Of a stretch of DNA of 43,343 bases, positions 20,585-29,803 are shown one piece after another. Made by a program: the position numbers and the translations under genes. The notes under the pieces are model-generated. The model did not search any database, had not been told where the DNA came from, and worked only from the letters and a program-made list of their open reading frames with translations. Positions within the stretch are counted from its first letter, which is position 1. Each line of letters opens with the position of its first letter. Origin of the DNA: Kalaharituber pfeilii (lineage: Eukaryota; Ascomycota; Pezizomycetes; Pezizales; Pezizaceae); the NCBI GenBank assembly GCA_015179045.1, contig WHUZ01000185.1, forward strand, positions 1 to 43,343, given 5' to 3'.

Positions 20585-20956
20585 AGAGGCAGTAGCGGCG
20601 AGCACTTACATAGTTTGATTTTGTAACTCGATTTGTACTTTGGTTTTGTTGAGTATTTTGTTTTGCAGGCCACCTTGTAGCTTTCAACATAGTCCGGAAC
20701 GGCCGCACACGAGTATTGAATTAATTCTTTCTTTTTTTACGGGCAAAGAGGCAAGAAAACAAATATGCACGGCCCAGTGTTTCCAACCGGCCAGGCCTGA
20801 AACCGCCTGGGGCGGCCCCGGCGGAGCTTTTGATGGCCTGGACCAAGGCGCACCCATTCCAGCCAAAGCCACCCTATTACTTTAATCCCAAAGTTTAGTC
20901 CATTCACCATCCTTCGCTTAACCAAACTTTCCATAATTTTCCTACCCGCAAATACA

Positions 20957-21133
20957 ATGTCCAGGACCACTGCTTCCACCAGCGATTCCATCCCAATTAG
21001 CGAGCCCGCTACAGATACCTCCTCACAGCCAACGAAGGAGCATGCGAATCAGCGTAAATGTAAGTCCAGTAACTATCTCAATGAAGGGGATGCGGCAGTC
21101 TGCGCGTGGTGCGGCACCGACATTCCTGAGTAA
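20957..21133 (+). CDS. Possible 58-residue CxxC protein
   Basis: An ATG at 20957 opens a 58-codon frame ending TAA at 21131-21133. It reads MSRTTASTSDSIPISEPATD, then a polar middle (EHANQRKCKSSNYLNEGDAA), then VCAWCGTDIPE. The C-x-x-C pair next to the C-terminus plus one upstream Cys looks like half of a zinc ribbon or a redox site. An internal GTAAGT could instead mean that it is the first exon of a longer gene, but no good acceptor follows at normal distance. The upstream GC-rich patch at 20784-20840 is unlike its surroundings. Weak candidate. Confidence 0.3.
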   Translation: MSRTTASTSDSIPISEPATDTSSQPTKEHANQRKCKSSNYLNEGDAAVCAWCGTDIPE

Positions 21134-22370
21134 AGGTTATTGTGAGAGCGAATCCGAATTGAGGGGCATAAGGTAGTTGATAGCTGTTCATGGATGTCTT
21201 TATTTTTATGTTTTTATTTTTCATTTAGGATTTGGATTTTGTGGTTTTGGTGGATAGAATGGCAGGTGTACGGTCTAAATAAGACTTGAATACTGTGTTT
21301 AGAATGATATTGCCAACAATGGATACTTAGGATAATGAAACAAAAAATATTGAAGATACTCAGTGTTTCAAATACATGAGGTTTAAACTTGGCGTAAACA
21401 GGCGCAACTTTTACGCCTCAGTTTACACTTAGTAGAGAAAAACATGCTCTCAAGTGTTTAGACAAATACCTGATTAGCACCCGTGCATATCAAATTTGAT
21501 GCAGCGCAGGTAAAGTGATGAAGTACTGAATTACGTGTCCACAGACTTAAGATCATGAGGATTAAGGTTGCTAATGATGGGAGAAGTAGTGGTCAAAAGG
21601 TTTAGAAACAGAAGTGCCTTCAGGGTAATGGCAGAACGTGAGCCTTTGAGAATAGAACAGGGTCCTCGAAAATGGATGGAGCCAACATGGATGGATTCAT
21701 TTCTATGCCATGATTGCGACGGCGATAATAACGAGATATAAACACACTAGTGGAAAAATTTCTTACGCTCCAGAATTTAGCGCAATATCGCGATTGTGCG
21801 CAATAGCCCAGTGGCACTCAATACCCCTCAGTGAGGGTGGAGTCGCATGCGATTATCGTAATAAACGCGGCTGAATCGTTCTCATGGCGCAGCAGCAATG
21901 CTTCCCAACGAGAGATGTACGTTGTCAAAGCTTATGAGAATAGTAAACATACAAGTTAAGAGCATTGTGTAGAAGTGCGGTGGCCAGGAGAGATTGCATC
22001 AACTGTGTAAAGCTTGTAATGGTTTTGTAGAGCAAACTAGGAAAGAATGGAATAGGTTATAGCACAAACAGAAGTGACATTACTACGAGTAGATACTGGT
22101 TGATGATACACCTTGCTCACGCATGAACATCTACTAGTAGGTGTAATATCGTGGTTTCAAGTAGGTATTCAATGGTGGACAGAAGCATTATTGTCATTGT
22201 AGATGCGTGTAACAATAGGCTCTCGTGGTGTACTGCATAGTTATTAGTCCAATTCCCAAGCAGGATAAAGGTTCAAAGATGGTCTGATCTCATTCATGTG
22301 CACCCACTGGTATGGCCCGAAATCACCAAGAATATCTGGTATTCATATTATATTCATCATTTTAGCGATA
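21134..22370. other. Intergenic, no gene; one inverted repeat
   Basis: No protein or RNA gene is recognisable. GGCGTAAA (21391-21398) and TTTACGCC (21410-21417) form an 8-bp inverted repeat, embedded in a wider imperfect palindrome that also pairs GTTTAAAC with GTTTAC. Confidence 0.4.
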
Positions 22371-22590
22371 CTGTATTTTATGGTGAAGCGGGTCACGACG
22401 CAGAAGCGGGTCACATATTTTTAGAGAATTGAAAATTAAATTTATTCCCCCTATGCTCTTAATACCTTCATATTACTACTTTCTCCACTTGCTCAAGGTA
22501 GTTCAATGGCACGAGAGTGGGGTATTGGAGTGGTGAGACATGTGGGGTGGTAGTGGTCTGTGTGCTGGAGTGGGTGGGGGCCAATGGGTA
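22371..22590 (+). repeat. Left terminal inverted repeat (220 bp)
   Basis: Starts CTGTATTTTATGGTGAAGCG and ends GTGGGGGCCAATGGGTA. It includes the doubled subterminal motif GAAGCGGGTCAC. Its minus-strand translation ends in the same peptide (SRAIELP) as the plus-strand translation of the right arm, confirming the inverted identity. Confidence 0.85.
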
Positions 22591-23387
22591 GGTTACCGAG
22601 AAAGCAGGAATTCTGACCATAATTATACCCAGAATATCTTTCTATGCAATTTTTAACCCGGTAGAGGCTCAATTCCATAAAGGCAATAATCTAGCATAAT
22701 TACAGCATGCTGTGGTAATTCTAGCAGAAGTTACATGCCTGGAACTAGAGGTAGAAGTTAGCCGAGCAGGTAATGAGGAGGAGTTTCAGGTATTTTAGGT
22801 CATTGTGCATCCAATAATTTAGTGAAGCTTTAGCAATCGAGGATATGCATTTATGACATCTGTAATAAGTTTTTTACATCTTCACCACTTAGATTTTTGT
22901 ATTATGTTATGTAGGTATACTCCCTATAATGTGTGGAAATTAAAACTGGGAAGCCGGGTATTATGCACTAGCTAAATCCTTTACTACTGCCAACTGCATC
23001 AACTATATAATAGCTATTTGGCCAAATAATCCTGGTCAGTGGAATATATCTGAGTTAGTAAGTGAGCTGTTTTCTATTGATATAAAAAGACATATAACTA
23101 CTTAGTAACCTCTATAGCTTACATAAGACCGGAGGTTGTAAGTGCAGAAAATTACTATCTACCAGTTGTTAGACCAAAAGGGCAATTGATAAGTATGAAC
23201 TACTGCTCACTAGCTGCCAGTATAGCACTTCACAACTTTATATATTGCATGTGCATGACGTCGCATATGCTATATACCCGCTCTTGTGCACTGCTCTATA
23301 TCATCTATCTAGGAGTAATGAGCAACTCCGTGTCAGGTCATATATGTGCTGCTGATTATTGCAATACTTACCAACTGCCATATATTG

Positions 23388-23607
23388 TACCCATTGGCCC
23401 CCACCCACTCCAGCACACAGACCACTACCACCCCACATGTCTCACCACTCCAATACCCCACTCTCGTGCCATTGAACTACCTTGAGCAAGTGGAGAAAGT
23501 AGTAATATGAAGGTATTAAGAGCATAGGGGGAATAAATTTAATTTTCAATTCTCTAAAAATATGTGACCCGCTTCTGCGTCGTGACCCGCTTCACCATAA
23601 AATACAG
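23388..23607 (-). repeat. Right terminal inverted repeat (220 bp)
   Basis: This is the reverse complement of 22371-22590; I found no mismatch in a base-by-base read. It ends 23607, followed by TA. Confidence 0.85.
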
Positions 23608-23750
23608 TAGCTTGCCATATATACCTGAAACGAGCTAATGATATATACTAGCGGCCGAGCAATTATCATATGTATGGCTGCTCCCGTTACGATTGACTGA
23701 ATCTACAAATGGATCGGATCATTGCGACTATCATAACATTGGATAGCGGA

Positions 23751-24595
23751 GCCCCATCACCACCATACAGACGGACCCGGCGGAGCCCACACCTGAAGCC
23801 CTTGGCTTCAGCCCAATCCACACCACACTCGCGGAGGAGCCGTCCCCCCTCCTGCAGCGACCCCCACCCTGACACCCGCCGGGAACAATGCGCGGAACAG
23901 AAAGCGCAAAGGCAAGATGCCGTCCAGCCAGGACGCTTATACCTTGAAGCGCCAGCTGAGCGACAAGGAGGCAAAGAAGATAGCCTCAACACCCCCGGTC
24001 GATAATCCACTCAATGCAGGCGGTACGCCTGCCACCACCGAAACACCGAAACCACCGACTCTCACACCCACTCCCTCCTCCCGCCCCCAGGCCTCATCTC
24101 CACGCCCCAAGGCCAGCCCACACGCCCCGACCAGCCACGACAACACCATCACCACGAAACACGGCATTGTCGTTCACAACATAGCCCTGAGGAAAGACTT
24201 GGGGAATGTCAGAAGATGGTTGGAGGCCTCCAATAAAGACGTAGGGAAGATCCTAGGGATCAGATGGCTACGGAAGAAGACAATCTTAGTGGAGGAAGGC
24301 AAGAAGACAAGCTCGGCGGTGGTATACCTAGAGACACAGAAGGAAATTGGGAAAGTGAAACTTGGAGGAAGGTGGCTGCGGACAAGTGTGTACGAGCCGG
24401 ACAGAGGAAGGAAATAGACAGGTCTCGGCACACGTCTTCCGGTTTTGACATTCCTCCCGCATCATGTACGAGCATCGCGGGAACCACATGTATTTATTTA
24501 TCTACTATCTTTCTTTCATTTTTAATAAACCCTCGCCATAGCCCATAGGGCGGCATGCGAGTACTGATATAAAAAAAAAAAAGAAGAAAAAAAAA
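23751..24595 (+). mobile_element. ORF1-only non-LTR retroelement (half-LINE copy A)
   Basis: The insertion is bounded by a perfect 13-bp target duplication ATTGGATAGCGGA (23738-23750 and 24596-24608). It contains an ORF1-type frame, then only about 140 bp of 3' region, the tail hairpin CTCGCCATAGCCCATAGGGC to GCATGCGAG, and an A-rich tail. No reverse transcriptase or endonuclease sequence lies between ORF1 and the tail. Two other copies here (31082 and 37008, minus strand) show the same direct junction of ORF1 to 3' end, so this is a structural family and not one deletion. It would depend on an autonomous LINE for movement. Confidence 0.8.
23797..24417 (+). CDS. ORF1 (gag-like) protein of half-LINE copy A
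   Basis: The frame is open from a stop at 23794-23796 and has an ATG at 23917; the upstream part (ARNRKRKGKMPSSQDAYTLK) is basic and may belong to the protein. From the ATG it encodes 166 residues: a Lys/Glu-rich start, a Pro/Thr/Ser-rich linker, and a conserved C-terminal part (GIVVHNIALRKDLGNVRRWL, GIRWLRKKTILVEEGKKTSS, YEPDRGRK). The last block recurs in the decayed copies at 31273-31560 and 37240-37422, where it ends YEWDRGRK or YEWDRRRT. The role is inferred from position: an RNA-binding first ORF of a LINE-like element. It appears intact, unlike the other two copies. The true start is uncertain. Confidence 0.6.
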   Translation, partial: SPWLQPNPHHTRGGAVPPPAATPTLTPAGNNARNRKRKGKMPSSQDAYTLKRQLSDKEAKKIASTPPVDNPLNAGGTPATTETPKPPTLTPTPSSRPQASSPRPKASPHAPTSHDNTITTKHGIVVHNIALRKDLGNVRRWLEASNKDVGKILGIRWLRKKTILVEEGKKTSSAVVYLETQKEIGKVKLGGRWLRTSVYEPDRGRK

Positions 24596-24608
24596 ATTGG
24601 ATAGCGGA

Positions 24609-25040
24609 AGTTTGTAATTTTCCGTTTCTTCCGTTGGTGTCTATCGTAGCCCTTCGAGCGGTATACGAGAACTGATACTGTCCAGGGAAAGGTGATATAA
24701 CTCTACTGTTGCATTAGTCTCGCTGCACCATCTTTCTGACCGAAGGTGCGCGAAGATGGGGCATCAGGATTCCAAACCTCGCTGTATAGCGATACTGTGA
24801 CTCCAGTACCAACGGCCTAAGCGCAGGTCGGAGAAACGGCTACTAACGGTGCATATATAGGGTGGCGAGGCGGCCTCGCAGGATGTCTAGAGGAGTGTTC
24901 TGAGCCGGGAGAAACTTCCGGAGGAACCGGAGCGTGGAACATAGCGAGAGGTAACTGCAGACCGCATCTGGGAGAAACCATCCATTTCCGATACCTCCGG
25001 GGGGTTGGTACAGGACATCGCGACTTTTGGAGAGGGGTCC
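24609..25040. other. Intergenic, left flank of the minisatellite
   Basis: No gene is seen. A second pyrimidine-rich stretch (TTTTCCGTTTCTTCCGTTGG) lies right after the retroelement. Minus-strand open frames here only extend the open minisatellite frames. Confidence 0.4.
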
Positions 25041-25264
25041 CGGGACTGTCTGCGCTTCCCGGGACTGTCTGCGCTTCCCGGGACTGTCTGCGCTTCCCGG
25101 GATTGTCTGCGCTTCCCGGGACTGTCTGCGCTTCCCGGGACTGTCTGCGCTTCCCGGGACTGTCTGCGCTTCCCGGGACTGTCTGCGCTTCCCGGGACTG
25201 TCTGCGCTTCCCGGGACTGTCTGCGCTTCCCGGGACTGTCGGCGTTTCCCGGGACTGTCTGCGC
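25041..25264. repeat. 19-bp minisatellite, about 11.8 copies
   Basis: The unit CGGGACTGTCTGCGCTTCC is repeated with starts at 25041, 25060, 25079 and so on to 25250. Units are nearly identical: one C-to-T change in the unit at 25098 and two changes in the unit at 25231. Because 19 is not a multiple of three, each frame cycles through all phases every 57 bp. No phase contains a stop, so all six frames stay open and encode 19-residue repeats (for example DCLRFPGLSALPGTVCASR on plus). Each unit junction makes CCCGGG. Confidence 0.95.
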
Positions 25265-25272
25265 AGACAGTC
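25253..25272. repeat. Perfect 20-bp palindrome closing the minisatellite
   Basis: GACTGTCTGC followed directly by GCAGACAGTC, so the last repeat unit runs into its own reverse complement. It could form a cruciform or hairpin at the array edge. Confidence 0.85.
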
Positions 25273-26423
25273 TCGAGACATCCAAGCTGGGATAGAAATC
25301 CAAGCAACTCATATCTAGCAATCATTCAGCGTTGCAAAATTTTGTTTTCTTGTTTATTCTCCCTCCGTTTTCGCCTTCATTTCTCTTCTCTTTCTTCCTC
25401 GTTTTTCTATTTGCTGGGTTTTTCCGTCTGTGGGTACTTTCAATTCTGTTTTGCTGCTGTTTTGTTTGTTAATCGCCCATTGCAGCGACAGTGAGCAGAA
25501 AACTGTACGTACACTATTATTGGTGCAGGAACATGATGGTACAACAGTATAGAAACACGCAACTTTAAACCATTGCTTAAGTAATACATCTGCCAAGACC
25601 CTAAGTACGTACTAGTAGTAACGCCTGGTTCGAGGCTAAATTGGAAGTGATCTACTATGTACTGTTGGAAAAGCCCACAAAAAGCACAGCACCATCACAG
25701 AAAAAAAAAATTATTAGATGGCTTAATGTCAATTACGTTCGATGCCAGCAATCGTCCCTTCCTGTAGCATAGTTCCTTCTCGGCTTAGGCAACTGCGTTC
25801 TATTAGCTCCTCGCTACAACCCGTGTGCGCTATACCTTGGCAGCAACCACACCAGACACCCCTAAGTATGATACGGTATGGTGACTTCGAAGCATGATGA
25901 GTATGTATTCATATGCATGTTATGAAGTATAGCAAGCGTGGTGGCAGCATAGCATGATAAGTATGTGTAGCATGGTGGAAGATTGAACGCAGTGGAGAGC
26001 GGGAGTGGATCAGTGCAGGGGGGTGCTAGGGGGGAGGTATGGGAGTAGGAGCATGGTGAATGGAGGGCCTCACGGTTGGGAGGCCAGTTACTGCATGTGA
26101 CGAGGTACTGTAAAAGTTTCTGACAGCCTGTGCCAAGCCAGATTTGACTCACACGTGCATGATAGCCATATGTAAAGTAGTTGATGAGCGACGACCGCAG
26201 CTCCCGTCGCGGAGCCAAGCTTACGCTTGGCGGCTCAAGTGCATGAGGGGCCTGAAATATGTACGGTAGTGACCAGATCATAAATTTAAATCGTCAACCC
26301 TGCCGATCGCCATACGGTATTCGCCGCTAGGTTATTCGCTAGCTACCCTCATATTCAAATATACGGAACCCAAACCTACGACCTGATCGCACCCTGTGCC
26401 AGAATCCCACTTTCAGCTTGACC
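25273..26423. other. Intergenic, upstream of the F-box-like gene
   Basis: A pyrimidine-rich stretch lies at about 25340-25460. CATGATGAGTATGTA at about 25892 recurs imperfectly as CATGATAAGTATGTG at about 25953. No gene is recognised. Confidence 0.4.
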
Positions 26424-27803
26424 ATGTCTCGCACTCGCCGTGAAAACGTATTCCGCTTGCGCTGTCTCGCGCCGGACCTCGACCATCGCCAGTACATTCC
26501 CGCAAGTAGCCTCGCGAGCTTCTTTTGTTCGGAGATGCCGCAGCAGTACCTGCTTCCCATGATTGCGGTGCCAGTGGACGAGGCAACTACCGAAGCAATT
26601 CGACGAGACACCGCCGCCAGACGACCGCTTTCAGCTGTTACAGTCACAGCTAGTAACTACTATGACCCAAGCCTCATTGGCATTCTGGCTAAGCTTCCTC
26701 TCGAGCTTTTGCTGTACCTAGCCGAGTTCATGGATATGCAGTCGCTCTACAATTTCCGATTTACAAACCGCTTTTTTTGGACGTTTCTGCGGCAACCCCA
26801 CCGAAAAAGCTTCCGCCGCACGCTTGCGCCGTGGGCGAACACGGCCCTTTTCCTCGTTGACCAAAAGGCCATGAAACTTCCGCCCTTCTTAGAAAGAACA
26901 TGCCCCAACTTAGCACCAGACAACAGACCAAGAAATATATACGAAGCCGCAAACATATTTCGTGACGTGAAGCCATTCTCCGTGTCTGTCCCGCATTACA
27001 CTGGTGTGCCGACTCTAAAGCTCCTATCTCCACTTTTGCGAAAGCAGTATTACCCACCAGATAAGGACTGGGTGTTGCGAAATCATGTGACGAAGGAGTA
27101 TGTCCAAGCAAAGGGGCTCACAGAGGCGAAACCATCTGAGCATGAATGGCCTGATGTTTATTTCCACATGCCCGATGATGTGGATAGTGATTACGACGAG
27201 CAGGACTCGGATTATGTGTATGACGGTGATAATTGGGTTGAAAACTCCGATGAGGAGGCGGAACAAGTGCGAAAACAGGAAGAGCGGGAGGTTAGCCTTG
27301 CAAAGACGCCTGAGCGGGTTTTGAAGCTAATTGAGGATTTAATTGACCGACGTGAAATCATACAGCATGGCAAACCCGGAAGTGGCCGGGTGGATGCAAT
27401 GCACCCACTCGGGTTCGGTCTAGGCCACGTACTCGCACTGAAAATCCTGTGGAGTGGTGGCGCGCACCTAGTCCGTCGCAGACTTATGATCCACGGTTGC
27501 TATCTCCCGGGCGCAGCGATGGGACCGTGGGCTGGGCATACATTCGATGTCGTGACGAATGAGACCCTGACGGCTGAGCTTGGGAGGGACCCGGACGACG
27601 GGACAAAGGTATCCGACCAGGAGGACCTAGAGTGGAGGGATATTACTGCGAGTGTGAGAACGGATTTGTTGATGATGTATCTTGTCAACGATTGGGACGT
27701 GATGCCGCCCCCGCGTGATGTGGCAAAGGCGGCGGGTGGGAGGAAGAAGTTCGGCAAATTGCTGGAGCTACTAAAGGAGAGACGACGACGTGCAGCAGTA
27801 TAG
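26424..27803 (+). CDS. F-box-like protein
   Basis: A single exon encodes 459 residues from the ATG at 26424. Residues about 88-125 read as an F-box-like helix set: ILAKLPLELLLYLAEFMD then SLYNFRFTNRFFWTFL, with the usual L-P-x-E-[IL] core. F-box proteins bind Skp1 in SCF ubiquitin ligases and present substrates through their C-terminal part. Here the C-terminal part has no LRR, WD40 or kelch repeats. It has an acidic, Tyr-rich linker (DDVDSDYDEQDSDYVYDGDN), a helical Glu/Arg region, and a conserved-looking block (HPLGFGLGHVLALKILWSGG) ending in a basic tail (LLELLKERRRRAAV). Substrate unknown. The frame is intact and needs no intron. Confidence 0.75.
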   Translation: MSRTRRENVFRLRCLAPDLDHRQYIPASSLASFFCSEMPQQYLLPMIAVPVDEATTEAIRRDTAARRPLSAVTVTASNYYDPSLIGILAKLPLELLLYLAEFMDMQSLYNFRFTNRFFWTFLRQPHRKSFRRTLAPWANTALFLVDQKAMKLPPFLERTCPNLAPDNRPRNIYEAANIFRDVKPFSVSVPHYTGVPTLKLLSPLLRKQYYPPDKDWVLRNHVTKEYVQAKGLTEAKPSEHEWPDVYFHMPDDVDSDYDEQDSDYVYDGDNWVENSDEEAEQVRKQEEREVSLAKTPERVLKLIEDLIDRREIIQHGKPGSGRVDAMHPLGFGLGHVLALKILWSGGAHLVRRRLMIHGCYLPGAAMGPWAGHTFDVVTNETLTAELGRDPDDGTKVSDQEDLEWRDITASVRTDLLMMYLVNDWDVMPPPRDVAKAAGGRKKFGKLLELLKERRRRAAV

Positions 27804-29170
27804 AGCAACCAACACGTATCTTGGTGGCGTTTAGGGCGAGGTGGAGGGTTTGTCTTTTCTATGGCATGTATGCTGATTTCGATAGGTTCACGAAGTCTGA
27901 GTATTGGAATTGGTCATGTATGTCTTGCGAACTGGTAGAATACCAATTTCACAGAAGGGTCATGTAACTAAGTACAAAGCCCATTTGTTCTTGTGTTTCA
28001 ATCGACGGTGACTACAATAGGTATTGCTCGCATTCGCGATTAATGTGGCTTGACTTGATAAGGTTCTGCAATCTTCCAAGATACGTGGCCAGCGAAGTGT
28101 CTACATACTATATTCTGTGCGACTTCTGCTACTTTGCAACATGCCAATGTCTCCTGCAATCCCAAAGTCTTTGAGTGAAGTACTAGGCATACGATGCTGT
28201 CTTGTTCGATTCAATAAACCTAAAATATACGGGAGGCCTTACTTATACGTGAGGGTGAGGGAAGAGAGCGAGTGTAGATATTGCTACCTAAGGAATAGAA
28301 TAACGAAGTCCCGTTTTCTGCCATATCTGGTAACCTCTATGCGGGGTTATCTATTTGAAACGAAAAGAGAGAAAAGAGGAAAAAAATAGAAGTCACGTGG
28401 TAGCAACGTGACCCACCGAGCAAGTTCATACCTGTATTGGAATGTCTTGACTCCTCTTGATCTGTGTTTCACAATGATTAGGTATAGAAGTGTAAACAGC
28501 AGCAGCGCAGCATGTATTCTAATTCTAAACAAGAAACGAGCATGCAAAATCGCAACGTCACCAGTTTGACGCGAAGCGCTGTTTATTTTTCGAATTATTA
28601 GAAAGGACGAATTGAAATTTGCATTTAATGCTAGCTAGGTACGAGGGGTTGTGGTAGCAATTACCCTTTCACGTGATTGTAGGAATGTCTATAACGAAAA
28701 CAGAAACATATGGGTAGAGAAAGAAGTCCATGCAGACAGAAAGAACATGATGGAGAGAGAAAGAACGAGATGGAGGGCTGAACGGTACACTATGCAGTTG
28801 TGGGAAGGCAGTGCGGGTGAGGGCAACTGCAGTAGCTTAAAACGAAAGGAGCAGGTATACTGTGAGGGCGTCGAGTGTCAGGTCAGAGCACCATGAGTCA
28901 CGTGAGCCACATGATTAAGGCTCGTGAGGGAAGCTTAATGCACGGTCCCGAGGAGATTTACATAGAATCTACTAGTACATATACATCTTCTTCAGCCTAC
29001 ACCTCATTCATTCATTCATTCGCTCATTCATCATATCGCCTTCCCGTATGTGAACACTATACAGCTCCTGATGACCTCCCAGCAATGTACCTAGCGATAG
29101 AGCCATGTTTCCCTGCGCGCTCACACCGTTTTCCAAGTTACGGCAAAAGCTGGGGCCCATCCGTGACGAA
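27804..29170. other. Intergenic between convergent genes; E-box-like inverted repeat
   Basis: No gene is supported. GTCACGT (28392-28398) and ACGTGAC (28406-28412) form a 7-bp inverted repeat containing CACGTG-like cores. Further TCACGTGA-type strings occur at about 28668 and 28896. Confidence 0.4.
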
Positions 29171-29803
29171 CTACGCTGGCAGCCCATACTTCATCCCAAG
29201 CCGTTGAAAGAACGAGAATATCGAGCCTTTCGGGATAGCTTGACGATACATAGTCGACTGCCACCAAGCCGCACACGAACCTGAGAGTCTCGCTTAGTAA
29301 AACTCCATTGATGTGCACTCGTATGACAAGTAATTGTACTCACCTTCAACTGGTCCCGCTTCCGCAAACCCCAACACGGTCAGTATCCATGGGGACAGAA
29401 TGATCAAAATCCCGACCGCCAGAACCGAGCACACAATAATGGGGTGGTCAAGTGCGAATTCTTTCGCTGCAGAGGTCGCCTTTTGGCAGGCTTCAAACAT
29501 GGCCTGGCCCATCGGGGCGCCATTCTGTATGGCTTCCTGAATTCCGTTGAAGACGGCAAGGGCAATGCTTTCGGTCCATCCGTTCGTGGTCACGATGTCG
29601 TGGAGCTTGAGTTCGAGTTCGCGGCCGGGCTTTTCGGCGTGGAGAAGAGCGGAGACGACGTCGGCTGCGATTTCTTGAGAAGTGCGACGTACGGGGTTGC
29701 AAGTGGTTTTGGAAAGGGGCTTTTCGGAGAGGAGAGTGTAGGAGGCATCGTCATCATCGGCCCTGCCAGTGAGGCACTCGGCAATATAATTGCACAGAGA
29801 CAT
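29171..29803 (-). CDS. ISG12/IFI6-like small membrane protein
   Basis: Two exons, 29803-29344 and 29280-29171, encode 189 residues. The 63-bp intron (GTGAGT donor, CTCAG acceptor) joins in phase 1 and completes the motif GPVEG-SCAAWWQSTMYRQ, followed by AIPKGSIFSFFQRLGMKYG. That C-terminal pattern (G-P-[VI]-x-G-S-x-A-A-W-W-Q-S, G-S-[IL]-F-x-x-x-Q-x-L-G-M) is the mark of the fungal members of the interferon-induced 6-16 / ISG12 family. The N-terminal 110 residues are soluble; a hydrophobic span PIIVCSVLAVGILIILSPWI lies at 121-140, with a second weaker one in the C-terminal part. Animal relatives act in mitochondria or internal membranes and influence cell death; the fungal role is unknown. 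The exact reconstruction of the motif across the splice gives high confidence. Confidence 0.85.

Larger units (their letters stand above)
22371..23607. mobile_element. DNA-transposon-like element with 220-bp terminal inverted repeats and TA flanks
   Basis: The first 220 bp (22371-22590) and the reverse complement of the last 220 bp (23388-23607) appear identical on my reading. Both ends start CTGTATTTTATGGTGAAGCG and are flanked by TA (22369-22370 and 23608-23609), as for Tc1/mariner-like insertions. Near each end GAAGCGGGTCAC occurs twice, 18 bp apart, a possible transposase-binding repeat. The 797-bp interior is AT-rich and has no intact gene. A short stretch at about 23198-23240 reads NYCSLAASIALHNFI, faintly like the C-terminal ALHNFI motif of Harbinger-type (DDE_4) transposases, but TA flanks do not fit that superfamily. 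It is best described as a non-autonomous foldback or MITE-like element. Identical long arms imply recent insertion or ongoing homogenisation. Confidence 0.8.

Noticed and set aside
25041..25272. CRISPR-like array or repeat protein gene
   Set aside because: The 19-bp units are contiguous without spacers and all six frames are open because of the period; this is a minisatellite in a eukaryote, not a CRISPR array, and no single frame is favoured.
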